NCBI GenBank assembly: GCA_017517685.1
Contig: JAFWYK010000010.1
Span: forward strand, 194,499 to 258,498
Reading direction: 5' to 3'
DNA: 64,000 nt
Origin: Clostridia bacterium
GTDB taxonomy: Bacteria > Bacillota > Clostridia > TANB77 > CAG-508
Of this stretch, positions 26,852 through 35,628 are shown in pieces. Both the position numbers and the translations under genes were made by a program. Under the pieces are notes generated by a model. That model made no database searches. It saw nothing but the letters and a program-made list of their open reading frames with translations, and was not told the origin of the DNA. The first letter of the stretch is position 1. Every line of letters starts with the position of its first letter.

Positions 26852-27720
26852 TATGTTAAATTTTCTGGATGAACATGTATTACTACTTTATCAATTTTGT
26901 CTAATGCTTCAACATCTTTTTCAAGGTGATTTGCAAGCTTATGACTATTATATGTAGACATTTCTCCATCAACTGCGATTGTAAATACTACAAAGTATTT
27001 ATTACCTATAGGGGTAGAATATAAATTATAACAATTTTTAATTGCTTCATGTTCTTTAACTAAATTCATGATTGTTTCTTTTGTTTTTTCATCAAGTGAA
27101 ATATCCATTAGAACATTATAACTTTCTGTAAATATACTAATTCCTGTTAGTAATATCCATACAGATATACCAGTACCTACTAAACCATCAACCCAATAAA
27201 TTCCATATAAACCAAATATAATAGAAATTAAAGTTGAAGTAGTAACAATACAATCATTTCTATGATCTTTATAATTAGATTTCAAAAGAATATTATCATA
27301 TTTTTTATAAAGTTTTTTTGTATAAATAAATAGTGCAAATTTTATTATTATTGTTAGGATACAAATAATAATTAATGCCCATGAAAATGTAAAGTGAGAA
27401 TTATTGATTAATGATAATATCGAATCTAAAAAAAGTTTTATAGATACTACAATCATTGTTATACTTATAAATAATGAAAATAGATATTCTGCTTTGCCAT
27501 GGCCAAAGTTATGATCTTTATCTTTGGGTTCGCTTGATATTTTGTTTCCAATAAAGGTCATTAATGAAGCTAAAATATCTGATGCACTGTTAACACTATC
27601 GGCAATCATTGATTGGCTATTTGTTAAAAAACCTATAGTTCCTTTTATAATAAGAAGAAATATATTTCCAACAATACCAAGTAAACCTGCTTTTTTGATA
27701 TCTTTATATTTTGTGTCCAA
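26851..27720 (-). CDS. Cation diffusion facilitator (CDF) transporter
   Basis: 289 residues, six membrane helices and a cytoplasmic C-terminal ferredoxin-like domain (about 205-289). The metal-site motif SMIADSVNSASD in helix 2, DHNFGHGKAEYL in the following loop and HRND in helix 5 (about 153) match the CDF family, which exports Zn2+, Mn2+, Fe2+ or Co2+ in exchange for protons. The D..D/H..D pattern in helices 2 and 5 cannot fix the metal. Single gene on the minus strand. Confidence 0.92.
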   Translation of the reverse strand: MDTKYKDIKKAGLLGIVGNIFLLIIKGTIGFLTNSQSMIADSVNSASDILASLMTFIGNKISSEPKDKDHNFGHGKAEYLFSLFISITMIVVSIKLFLDSILSLINNSHFTFSWALIIICILTIIIKFALFIYTKKLYKKYDNILLKSNYKDHRNDCIVTTSTLISIIFGLYGIYWVDGLVGTGISVWILLTGISIFTESYNVLMDISLDEKTKETIMNLVKEHEAIKNCYNLYSTPIGNKYFVVFTIAVDGEMSTYNSHKLANHLEKDVEALDKIDKVVIHVHPENLT

Positions 27721-27853
27721 AAAAATTCACTCCTTAAAATCTAAATCAAATATAATCATAACATATATAATTAAAAAAACAAGATATTGATTTAAAAAAA
27801 GTTATATGTTATAATCGCCTTAGTTTAAACAAAAGAAAGATAGGTGTAATACT

Positions 27854-28186
27854 TTGATAATTGTAGTACTTATTTGTATAATGGTAACAATGGTATTGTT
27901 CTTGGCTTTGCTTGCAGTAGCACAAATTAAGATGGCAGGAATGAATGTTAAAGATTTCTGGTCATTTATTAAAGCAAACGATACTTTAAATAAATTATAT
28001 GCTTTTTCTGTAAAATATGATCAATTAACACCACAACAACAAGTTTTATTTTTACAGGAAGCGGATACAATTTTTGATGCATTTGAAAAGGTGCCTGATG
28101 CACTTTGGGAAGAAGAATATCAAAAATACATGGAAATATTGAACAAGTATAAAGATATAAAAATTAAAAGATGGGAAGAATCATAA
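27854..28186 (+). CDS. Small membrane-anchored protein of unknown function, TTG start
   Basis: 110 residues: a hydrophobic N-terminal segment (2-24) and a soluble helical remainder with TPQQQVLFLQEAD. The TTG start is chosen because GATAGGTG lies seven bases upstream; the next ATG codons are inside the membrane segment. Not recognised. It stands alone upstream of the cysteine desulfurase, separated by a terminator overlapping its stop. Confidence 0.75.
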   Translation: MIIVVLICIMVTMVLFLALLAVAQIKMAGMNVKDFWSFIKANDTLNKLYAFSVKYDQLTPQQQVLFLQEADTIFDAFEKVPDALWEEEYQKYMEILNKYKDIKIKRWEES

Positions 28187-28204
28187 AAGATTCTTCTTTT
28201 TTTA
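28175..28204 (+). terminator. Terminator overlapping the stop of the 27854 gene
   Basis: GAAGAATC / GATTCTTC stem followed by T7. Confidence 0.8.
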
Positions 28205-28271
28205 TTTATAAGAATAACTTATTTAATTTTTACTCATATTATATAAGAAGAAATAAATTAAGGAGATTCTT

Positions 28272-29420
28272 ATGGATATAAAATATTTTGATCATTCAGC
28301 AACAACGCCTATAGATAAAAGTGTATTACAAGAAATGGTTCCATATTTAAAAGATAGTTTTGGAAATCCATCTTCTAGTTATGATTTGGGAAAGAAAAAT
28401 AAAGAAGCGATTAATCTTGCAAGAATGAAGATTGCAACATTAATTAATTCTAAAGTAAATGAAATTTATTTTACTAGCGGTGGTTCTGAAAGTGATAATA
28501 TGATTATAAAAGGTATTGCTATTGCAAATAGAAGAAGAGGAAATCATATAATAACTTCTACAATAGAACATCCAGCTGTTTTGAATAGTATGAAATATTT
28601 AGAAAAATGTGGATTTAAAGTAACATATTTAAGACCACGAGAAAATGGCATTATAAATATTGAAGATTTCAAAAAACATCTTACTAAAAGTACAATTTTA
28701 GTTTCTATTATGTTTGTTAATAATGAGATTGGAACTATTCAACCGATAAAAGAAATAGGAACTATATGTAGGAAGTATGGTATTTTCTTTCATACAGATG
28801 CAGTTCAAGCTATGGGGTATGTTAATGTTGATGTTAAAGAATATAATATTGATGCCTTAAGTATGTCTTCTCATAAATTTTATGGCCCAAAAGGAATCGG
28901 GGTAAGTTATATAAAAGAAAATGTTTCATTTGTTAATTTGATTGATGGAGGACATCAAGAAAGAGATAGAAGAGCGGGAACGGAAAATGTTGCAGGAATT
29001 GTTGGTACAGCAAAAGCTTTAGAAAATGCATACAAGAATATGAATGAAAATAATAAAAAAATAAAAGCGTTAAGAGATTATTATATAGTAGAGATAAAAA
29101 GAAGAATTCCTTATATAAAAATTAATGGAGACCTAAAAGATAGAGTAGTAACCAATGCTAACATTTCGTTTGCTGGAATAGTAGGTGATGAGTTATTAAA
29201 AGAATTAAATAAGGATGGAATTTGTGTATCAAGTGGATCGGCTTGTAGCGCAGGTTTTGTTAATCCATCACATGTGCTTTTGTCATTAGGACTTTCGAAA
29301 AATTTATCTAAAGCTGCTGTAAGAGTTACTTTTGGAAAAGATAATACAAGGGAAGAAACTGAATTTTTGATTGATAAGGTTGAAGAGGGAGTTAATAAAT
29401 TAAGAAAAAAAGCAAAATAA
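28272..29420 (+). CDS. Cysteine desulfurase (NifS/IscS family)
   Basis: 382-residue PLP enzyme that takes sulfur from cysteine for Fe-S clusters, tRNA thiolation or cofactors. It begins with the family start YFDHSATTPID, has GGSESDNMIIKG, the PLP lysine in SMSSHKFYGPKG (about 205) and the active-site loop SSGSACSAG (about 325) carrying the catalytic Cys. No iscU or mnmA is adjacent, so the acceptor is unclear. AAGGAG lies eight bases before the ATG. Confidence 0.94.
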   Translation: MDIKYFDHSATTPIDKSVLQEMVPYLKDSFGNPSSSYDLGKKNKEAINLARMKIATLINSKVNEIYFTSGGSESDNMIIKGIAIANRRRGNHIITSTIEHPAVLNSMKYLEKCGFKVTYLRPRENGIINIEDFKKHLTKSTILVSIMFVNNEIGTIQPIKEIGTICRKYGIFFHTDAVQAMGYVNVDVKEYNIDALSMSSHKFYGPKGIGVSYIKENVSFVNLIDGGHQERDRRAGTENVAGIVGTAKALENAYKNMNENNKKIKALRDYYIVEIKRRIPYIKINGDLKDRVVTNANISFAGIVGDELLKELNKDGICVSSGSACSAGFVNPSHVLLSLGLSKNLSKAAVRVTFGKDNTREETEFLIDKVEEGVNKLRKKAK

Positions 29421-29446
29421 AAAAACTGGTATAAAACCAGTTTTTT
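29420..29446. terminator. Bidirectional terminator between the desulfurase and SPFH genes
   Basis: AAAACTGGT / ACCAGTTTT stem with A and T runs on either side. Confidence 0.85.
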
Positions 29447-29458
29447 ATTTGTTTTAAA

Positions 29459-30376
29459 TTATTGTTTTTTTGTTGCTTTTTCATCTTTTAATACATCAGA
29501 TACTGTACCTAATGCTCCTAGAGCTTTTGTAGCTTCAAATGGAATAAAGATTTTGTTTGCTGGTCCAGCAGCAGCTTCTTTTAAAGCTTCTAATGTTTTT
29601 AATTGAACTAATTTGTCATCTGGATTTGCATTTTTGATTGCTTCATATACCATTTGAATTTCTTTTGCTTTAGCATCAGCAACTTGTCTAATAGCTTCAG
29701 CCTCACCAGTAGCTCTTCTAATTTTTGCTTCTCTATCAGCTTCAGCATCAAGAATAGCAGCTTGTTTTCTACCTTCAGCAAGAGTAATTGCAGATTGTCT
29801 TTCTCCTTCTGCTTCAAGGATTAAAGCTCTTTTATTTCTTTCTGCGTTCATTTGTTTTTCCATTGCGTCTCTGATATCAGCTGGTGGTGTAATATCTTTG
29901 ATTTCAACTCTATCGATTTTACATCCCCAAACGTCAGTAGCTTCATCTAAGATTACTCTTAATTTGTCGTTGATTTGATCTCTTGAACTAAATGTTTGGT
30001 CAAGTTCCATTTTACCAACGATATCACGAATTGTTGTGATAGCTAAGTATTCAATACCTTTTTTCAAACTTTGAATTTCATATACAGCTTTTGCTGGATC
30101 TGTGATTTTATAGAATACAACAGTATCAATTGTGATTGTTACGTTGTCTGATGTGATAACACCTTGTGGTGGAATATCCATTGTTTGTTGTTTTAAACTA
30201 ACAACTGAACGTACTTTATCAAGAACTGGTATGATTATTGTAAGACCAGCATCAGCAACTTTATGGAATCTACCTAATCTTTCTATAATATAAACTTCTG
30301 ATTGTCTAACAATTTTGATTGTTTTGTATGCGATGATACAAACGATTACAAACATTACAAATAAAAATGTTCCCAT
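29459..30376 (-). CDS. SPFH/Band 7 membrane protein (paraslipin/QmcA-like)
   Basis: 305 residues: an N-terminal membrane segment (2-20), the SPFH domain (about 25-180, with ERLGRFHKVADAGL and QTMDIPPQGVITSDN), and a long Ala/Glu-rich coiled coil (about 180-260) that drives ring formation. It is of the stomatin-like/paraslipin subgroup that pairs with NfeD proteins, as here: the NfeD gene lies 26 bases upstream. Together they organise membrane microdomains or work with membrane proteases. Confidence 0.93.
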   Translation of the reverse strand: MGTFLFVMFVIVCIIAYKTIKIVRQSEVYIIERLGRFHKVADAGLTIIIPVLDKVRSVVSLKQQTMDIPPQGVITSDNVTITIDTVVFYKITDPAKAVYEIQSLKKGIEYLAITTIRDIVGKMELDQTFSSRDQINDKLRVILDEATDVWGCKIDRVEIKDITPPADIRDAMEKQMNAERNKRALILEAEGERQSAITLAEGRKQAAILDAEADREAKIRRATGEAEAIRQVADAKAKEIQMVYEAIKNANPDDKLVQLKTLEALKEAAAGPANKIFIPFEATKALGALGTVSDVLKDEKATKKQ

Positions 30377-30402
30377 TAAAATAATCCTCCTTATACTTTA
30401 TA

Positions 30403-30831
30403 TTAATCTTTTATTAATGGCTTAACAATTGCTTTAACACCGTCGATTTCTAATATTTCAACTTCTGTGTCTTTTGCAATAAATGTGTCGTCAACTGATT
30501 TAGCTGACCATGCTTCAGCACCAATTTTTACTTGACCTTTTCCTTCAACAGGTTCAATGTCGATTGTTACTTTAGCGATTTTACCAATGATAGAGAATGA
30601 ATTTGTTTTTACATCTCCAGGTAAAATTTTCTTAACTAGCGGTTTTGTAGCAAATAGTAATATTGTTGATGATATAACAAATATTGCTGTTTGAGCTATT
30701 GTATTTGGAATAAAGAAGCTAGCTACCATAGCTATTAACGCTCCAATACTAAACCAAAATACAAGGAATCCTACGCTAATAATTTCTATAATAAGAAATA
30801 TACCTGCTAAAATTAACCAAATTTTCCACAT
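30403..30831 (-). CDS. NfeD-like membrane protein
   Basis: 142 residues: three to four membrane helices (about 3-22, 26-46, 50-70) and a C-terminal OB-fold (about 85-142, with GKAKV-like GKIAKVTIDIEPVEGKGQV and AKDTEVEILEIDGV). I start at the ATG at 30831, eight bases after GGAGG, and not at the ATG 15 bases earlier, which precedes the ribosome site. It is the partner of the SPFH protein in a two-gene operon. Confidence 0.92.
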   Translation of the reverse strand: MWKIWLILAGIFLIIEIISVGFLVFWFSIGALIAMVASFFIPNTIAQTAIFVISSTILLFATKPLVKKILPGDVKTNSFSIIGKIAKVTIDIEPVEGKGQVKIGAEAWSAKSVDDTFIAKDTEVEILEIDGVKAIVKPLIKD

Positions 30832-31051
30832 ATTAGCTTCCTCCATTCATTTGAGTAATATAATAAACTTCAATTAACATTATACAATATAACAAAAAAA
30901 AAATAAATATTTTTTTCAAAAAAATGTTGAAAAATGACGAAAAATTAAATATTTATTAAGTTTAAAAAAATATCTTAAAATTATAGCTTTTTTTATACTA
31001 TTATTATATAATCAAAAATGTGTAAAAAACTAAATATGGAGATATATACCT

Positions 31052-32242
31052 ATGAAAAAACAAAAAAAGTTAAATATGGTAAAAGTAAGAATTTGTGCAA
31101 TAATAGCTGCAATAATTTTATTTTTGATAATATTAAGCATATGCATAAATGTTTTAAAAAATAATTATAAGTATAAAGAACTTACTATATTGTTTAATAA
31201 TGAATTAATTGAAACAATGAACGAAGTAACGATAGATGAAGATGAAAATATTTATTTTTCAAAAAGTGACATAGCTTTATTATTTGATGAGAATATTTAT
31301 TATAATGAAGCGGAAGAAGAATTAATTACAGCATATAACAAACATATAGCTTTATTGAAACTTGATGAAGAATATGGATTAATAAATGACGAAAATATAA
31401 AACTTAAAGGACAGTTAAAAGAATATAATGATGAAATATATATTCCGATTACAGATCTACAACTAGTATATGATTTAGAAATTGTATATTCTAAAAAAAG
31501 CAATAGAATAATAATGGAAACAACAACTGATAAGAAAGTTGATTCATCAGTCATAAGAAAAACAAAAGTTAAATCAAAAAAAGGTTTATTCTCTAAAGAT
31601 ATAGAAAATTTAATTATAGGTGACAAAGTAGTAATACTAGAAGAATCTGGTAATTATAAGAAGGTTAGAACACCACTTGGAAATATAGGATATGTAAAAA
31701 CTAAAAAACTTTCAGAAGAAAGAGTTGTTAGAGAACAAGTAAATGTGGACAAGAAGGAACTTGTGGTATTTAGAAATTATTCAAATGTATCTGGAGTTTA
31801 TGATAACTTAGATGAACCTGTGGATGAGAAAAAATTAAATGTTGTTATACCAACATTTTTCTATGTTGATAAAGATTCAAAAGTACTAAATAAAACAGGA
31901 AGTAAAACAGCAGCTTATGCAATTTACGAAGAATGGATGAAAGAAAACAAATTAACATTTATGCCAACCGTAAATAGTAATGTTTTAGTTTCTGAAAGCA
32001 TGTTAAGTTATTCTGAAAGAAGTCAAATAATTAACTCTTTAGTTAAACTTGTTGAAGAATATGAATATCAAGGAATTAATATAGAATTTGATGCGGTGGA
32101 TGACGTAAATAGTTTTAATAGATTCATAATAGAACTTATGCCTAAGTGTAAAGAAAAAGATATAAAAGTATGCGTAACACTAAATAGTAATTTAGATAAA
32201 AAGAAATTAGAAAAAATTGTTGATTATGTAGTAGAGGAGTAA
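31052..32242 (+). CDS. Membrane-anchored SH3/GH18-like protein, half-barrel
   Basis: 396 residues: an N-terminal anchor (15-34), a copper-amine-oxidase-N-like beta domain (about 45-160), an SH3-like domain (about 165-225, VKSKKGLFSK and GNYKKVRTPLGNIGYV) and then the first half of a glycosyl hydrolase 18 barrel (about 255-396). The catalytic strand reads YQGINIEFDAV, where active GH18 enzymes have DGxDxDxE, so the acid Glu is replaced by Asp. The protein ends after the next strand, three bases before mltG. Possibly a non-catalytic cell-wall-binding relative of YaaH/SleL proteins. Confidence 0.8.
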   Translation: MKKQKKLNMVKVRICAIIAAIILFLIILSICINVLKNNYKYKELTILFNNELIETMNEVTIDEDENIYFSKSDIALLFDENIYYNEAEEELITAYNKHIALLKLDEEYGLINDENIKLKGQLKEYNDEIYIPITDLQLVYDLEIVYSKKSNRIIMETTTDKKVDSSVIRKTKVKSKKGLFSKDIENLIIGDKVVILEESGNYKKVRTPLGNIGYVKTKKLSEERVVREQVNVDKKELVVFRNYSNVSGVYDNLDEPVDEKKLNVVIPTFFYVDKDSKVLNKTGSKTAAYAIYEEWMKENKLTFMPTVNSNVLVSESMLSYSERSQIINSLVKLVEEYEYQGINIEFDAVDDVNSFNRFIIELMPKCKEKDIKVCVTLNSNLDKKKLEKIVDYVVEE

Positions 32243-32245
32243 TTA

Positions 32246-33325
32246 ATGAAGAAATTAATAATAGGAATAGTTGCTATAATATTAGTAATAATCATTGGAA
32301 TTTTTGCATGGTATAATAGTAGTTTAAAACCAGTAAGTAAGCTTCCAGTAGAAGAAAATGAATTAATTAGAGTAGAGATTGAAAAAGGACTTGGTACAAA
32401 TCAAATTGCAAAAGTTTTAGAGAAAAACAATGTAATAAAAAGTGCAACAGCAATGAAAATATATACATCGCTAAACGATGTAACAGGTCTTCAAGCTGGT
32501 ATATATGATTTCAATAATAGTGAAGATTTAGAGACAATTTTAAATAGAATTGTAAATGGTGAGGTTGCAATTGATGAAGTAAAAATTACTTTTATTGAAG
32601 GAAAAAATATTAGATGGATAGCAAAAACAATTGCAAAAAATACTAATAACACAGAACAAGATGTATTTAATCTTTTAGAAGATGAAGCTTATATTGATGA
32701 GCTTATTAATAAATATTGGTTTTTAACAGATGAGATTAAAGATGATAGAATTTATTATCCACTAGAAGGATATTTACTTCCAGATACATATATCTTTGAG
32801 AATAAAGATGTTTCGGTAAAAACAATATTTAATGTCATATTAAATTTTACGGATAAATACTTAACAAAATATAAAGATGCATTTGCAAATAACTCAATGA
32901 GCATACATCAATTATTAACAATGGCATCACTTTGTGAATTAGAAGGAAAATCACTTGAAGATAGAAAAGAAATTATTGGTGTATTCTATAATAGAATTGT
33001 AGAGAAAATGAGTTTAGGAAGCGACGTTACAACATACTATGCTTTTAAAGTAGATATGGGAGATAGAGATCTTACAGTAAAAGAACTTAATTCAGAAAAT
33101 CCTTATAATACAAGAGGGCCTAATATGGCAGGAAAAATTCCTGTAGGACCAATATGCAATCCTAGTAAAGAAGCTATAGATGCAACTCTTAATTACACAC
33201 CAACAGATGCATTTTATTTTGTAGCTGATAAAAATGGTGATGTATATTTTACAAAAAATAATAATGAACATGTTAAAATGATACAGAAGTTAAAAAGAGA
33301 AGGTAAATGGTTCACATATAATTAA
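32246..33325 (+). CDS. mltG: Endolytic murein transglycosylase MltG
   Basis: 359-residue membrane-anchored lytic transglycosylase that cuts nascent glycan and so ends chain elongation. The N-terminal helix (4-23) is followed by a LysM-like part (about 35-110) and the YceG domain with MASLCELEGKS, whose Glu is the catalytic residue, then VFYNRI, YNTRGPNMAGKIPVGPICNPS and the final AFYFVADKNG. It starts three bases after the previous stop, so the two are one operon. Confidence 0.94.
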   Translation: MKKLIIGIVAIILVIIIGIFAWYNSSLKPVSKLPVEENELIRVEIEKGLGTNQIAKVLEKNNVIKSATAMKIYTSLNDVTGLQAGIYDFNNSEDLETILNRIVNGEVAIDEVKITFIEGKNIRWIAKTIAKNTNNTEQDVFNLLEDEAYIDELINKYWFLTDEIKDDRIYYPLEGYLLPDTYIFENKDVSVKTIFNVILNFTDKYLTKYKDAFANNSMSIHQLLTMASLCELEGKSLEDRKEIIGVFYNRIVEKMSLGSDVTTYYAFKVDMGDRDLTVKELNSENPYNTRGPNMAGKIPVGPICNPSKEAIDATLNYTPTDAFYFVADKNGDVYFTKNNNEHVKMIQKLKREGKWFTYN

Positions 33326-33351
33326 AAATATTATTTGGAAGGATGTAAAAA

Positions 33352-34938
33352 ATGAAGATAAAAGAAAAAAATAATACTGATATTTCAGTATTAGATAAAA
33401 TCACATTAAAAGGTTTTATAGATTATGTTCAAAATAATGTATTATTAATAATTTTAACAATTATGCTTTTATTAGTAACACATGGATATTTATTATTTAA
33501 CAATAATATTGGAATTGATACTGATAGCTTCATTACAATTCCAGAAGGAAATCATAATTGGCTACATATTGGTAGATATGGTTTGGTAGTAGAAAAATAT
33601 ATTTTAAATTTAGATTCATATAATATTTTTTATGCAGAAACATTATTTATGGTGTTTTTGGGATTATTTTGCACAGTTACATATTATATGATATATGTAT
33701 TAAGTGGAAAAGATTTTAAATTATTAAACTTAATTTTACCTTTAATAGGTTTAACAAATCCGTTATTTGTAGAACAATTTATATTTTTGCTTCAAAGTGC
33801 GCAAATATCATTTTCATTATTTTTAACTGTACTTGCTACTTTATGTGTATATAAATGGATTATTGATAAAAAATGGGTATATGGAATTATAAATGTTGCA
33901 TTGCTTGTTTTAATATTAGGAACATATCAATCATTTATCCCTGTTTATATTGCATTTTGCGTATTTGCATTTATTTTATTATGTGAAAATGATGAATTTT
34001 CGTTTAAAAATAATAAAGATTTTTGGATTCAAATTATAAAATTGGTTGCAACTTTTGGAATAGCGTTTTTAATATATCAAATTATTTTAAAATGTATGAA
34101 AGTTGATATGGGATATTTGAATCAGTCAAATTATTGGTTATGGGATAATCCGATTAATTGTATAAAAAGGACATATTACCATTTATTACAACTATTAAGA
34201 GCTGAAGGAAACTACTATAACTTTGGTTTACCAGTTGGATTAGTTGGTGTTATTGTGATAGGTATAATTAATAGTATAAAAATAAAAAAGAATCTAAATA
34301 AATTTAATAAATTGGTTTATTTTGCAGTATATGGAGTATTTGTAATAACACCGATACTATTAACATTATATTTAGGAAATCCAGCTGCATTAAGAACTCA
34401 ATTTTATATTCCATTAATTGAAGCGTTAGCTTTAATTTTACTTGGATATTATTTAACAAAATCAGTGAAATTTAATAAAGTATTAATGTGTGCATTTTTT
34501 GTTGTTTTAATGTTAGTATACTCTGATCAAGCAAGTGTTACTTCAAAATTATACTATGGAGATCATTTAACAAGACAAAATGATATACAAGTTGCATATG
34601 AATTAATGCATGATATGACAGCTTTTGGTATAACACAAAATGATTTTGTGTATTTTTATGGACATTATGATGATAGAATGAATAAATCAGCAATGTCTGG
34701 AGAAGCAATTGGATATTCATTATTTGAAAATGGATGGATGATGAATCCAAAATATTGGTTTAGTACTGAAAGTATTTTAAAAATATTTAGAGCTTTAGGA
34801 TATGATTATCCATTAATGCCATCAAGTTTAGCTGAAGGGGCTTTAAAAGTTGGAGAAGAAATAGAAGCTTGTTGGCCACAAGAAGGTTGTATGAAGAAAG
34901 TTGATGGATACTATGTAATTAAATTATCTGAAGAATAA
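33352..34938 (+). CDS. Polytopic GtrII-like glucosyltransferase-domain protein
   Basis: 528 residues with about ten membrane helices and a soluble C-terminal part (about 400-528). The opening loop IDTDSF...HNWLHIGRYGLVVEKYIL matches the start of GtrII-type (Glucos_trans_II) integral membrane glycosyltransferases, which modify surface polysaccharide using polyprenyl-linked sugar. Asp residues in the first outside loop would be catalytic. The substrate is unknown. It follows mltG by 26 bases with AAGGATG, so it is probably in that operon, linking it to envelope work. Confidence 0.8.
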   Translation: MKIKEKNNTDISVLDKITLKGFIDYVQNNVLLIILTIMLLLVTHGYLLFNNNIGIDTDSFITIPEGNHNWLHIGRYGLVVEKYILNLDSYNIFYAETLFMVFLGLFCTVTYYMIYVLSGKDFKLLNLILPLIGLTNPLFVEQFIFLLQSAQISFSLFLTVLATLCVYKWIIDKKWVYGIINVALLVLILGTYQSFIPVYIAFCVFAFILLCENDEFSFKNNKDFWIQIIKLVATFGIAFLIYQIILKCMKVDMGYLNQSNYWLWDNPINCIKRTYYHLLQLLRAEGNYYNFGLPVGLVGVIVIGIINSIKIKKNLNKFNKLVYFAVYGVFVITPILLTLYLGNPAALRTQFYIPLIEALALILLGYYLTKSVKFNKVLMCAFFVVLMLVYSDQASVTSKLYYGDHLTRQNDIQVAYELMHDMTAFGITQNDFVYFYGHYDDRMNKSAMSGEAIGYSLFENGWMMNPKYWFSTESILKIFRALGYDYPLMPSSLAEGALKVGEEIEACWPQEGCMKKVDGYYVIKLSEE

Positions 34939-34940
34939 TT

Positions 34941-34967
34941 AAAAAGAGCTAGAAATAGCTCTTTTTT
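34941..34967 (+). terminator. Terminator after the GtrII-like gene
   Basis: AAAAGAGCTA / TAGCTCTTTT stem with T6. Confidence 0.9.
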
Positions 34968-34968
34968 G

Positions 34969-34997
34969 TTTACAAAAAAATATAAAGCTGCTATAAT
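34969..34997 (+). promoter_or_regulatory. Promoter of the 41-residue gene
   Basis: TTTACA (34969-34974), 17 bases, TATAAT (34992-34997). Confidence 0.7.
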
Positions 34998-35076
34998 AGT
35001 AAAGTTCGCAACAATAGAAACCAATAATGAGAATATGTTAAATCTCATTTACAGCCAAATGAAAGGGGAGACTTTT

Positions 35077-35202
35077 ATGGGATGTTTAGGTTACGTTATC
35101 TTGGGCCTTGTTGTACTTTGGCTCTTGGAACACTTTACGATTGGACAACTGATTGTGGCTGCTATTGTGGGATGGATTGTATATAATATTTTCTTCGATT
35201 AA
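35077..35202 (+). CDS. 41-residue hydrophobic protein
   Basis: ATG at 35077 after AAAGGGGAG; the upstream in-frame codons overlap the promoter and are not coding. The peptide MGCLGYVILGLVVLWLLEH continues into a second hydrophobic stretch ending IVYNIFFD, so it probably spans the membrane once or twice. It has its own promoter and terminator and a raised G+C content compared with its neighbours. No family known to me. Confidence 0.7.
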   Translation: MGCLGYVILGLVVLWLLEHFTIGQLIVAAIVGWIVYNIFFD

Positions 35203-35215
35203 TCCTGCGATGAAA

Positions 35216-35252
35216 GGTGTTATGGACTAAAAAGTCCATGCACCATTTTTTT
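35216..35252 (+). terminator. Terminator after the 41-residue gene
   Basis: GGTG-TTATGGACT / AGTCCATG-CACC stem with T7. Confidence 0.85.
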
Positions 35253-35279
35253 ATTCCCAGGAATAATATTATGTAAATC

Positions 35280-35309
35280 TTGACAAAATATAGATAAATA
35301 GTGTATAAT
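35280..35309 (+). promoter_or_regulatory. aspS promoter
   Basis: TTGACA (35280-35285), 18 bases, TATAAT (35304-35309). Confidence 0.75.
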
Positions 35310-35315
35310 TATATT

Positions 35316-35588
35316 TAGTTATATATTTTGCGATGAAGATGAAAGCTATTAGAAAAACATTTTACAGAGAATAAACGCCATAGGCTGAGAGCGTTTTAAA
35401 TTAAGTTCTTTTAGTGAAACACATTGGAGCAACTTAAAGTGTTGTAAAATTTTGTAATGCAACATTTTATTTTAAAAGTGGAAAATGTTTTTATTCCTTG
35501 AAACATTTTCAAATAGGGTGGCACCGCGGAAGTTATAAGCTTTCGTCCCTGTAACAAATAAAGTTACAGTGACGAAGGCTTTTTTGTT
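35316..35588 (+). promoter_or_regulatory. T-box riboswitch of aspS
   Basis: A T-box leader: GATGAAGATGAAAG near the 5' end (stem I kink-turn region), ACAGAGAATA and GGCTGAGAGCG in distal stem I, the hallmark AGGGTGGCACCGCG (35515-35528) that pairs with an uncharged tRNA 3' end, and a terminator helix AGCTTTCGTCCCTGTAAC / GTTACAGTGACGAAGGCT with T6 (35538-35586). Uncharged tRNA should favour the antiterminator and raise aspS. In the likely specifier region (35413-35428, AGTGAAACACATTGGA) the readable codon is AAC (Asn). No GAC or GAT is present. Confidence 0.93.
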
Positions 35589-35628
35589 ATATATAACTTA
35601 CGTCCCTATAAAAGAAAAGGAGCAAATT

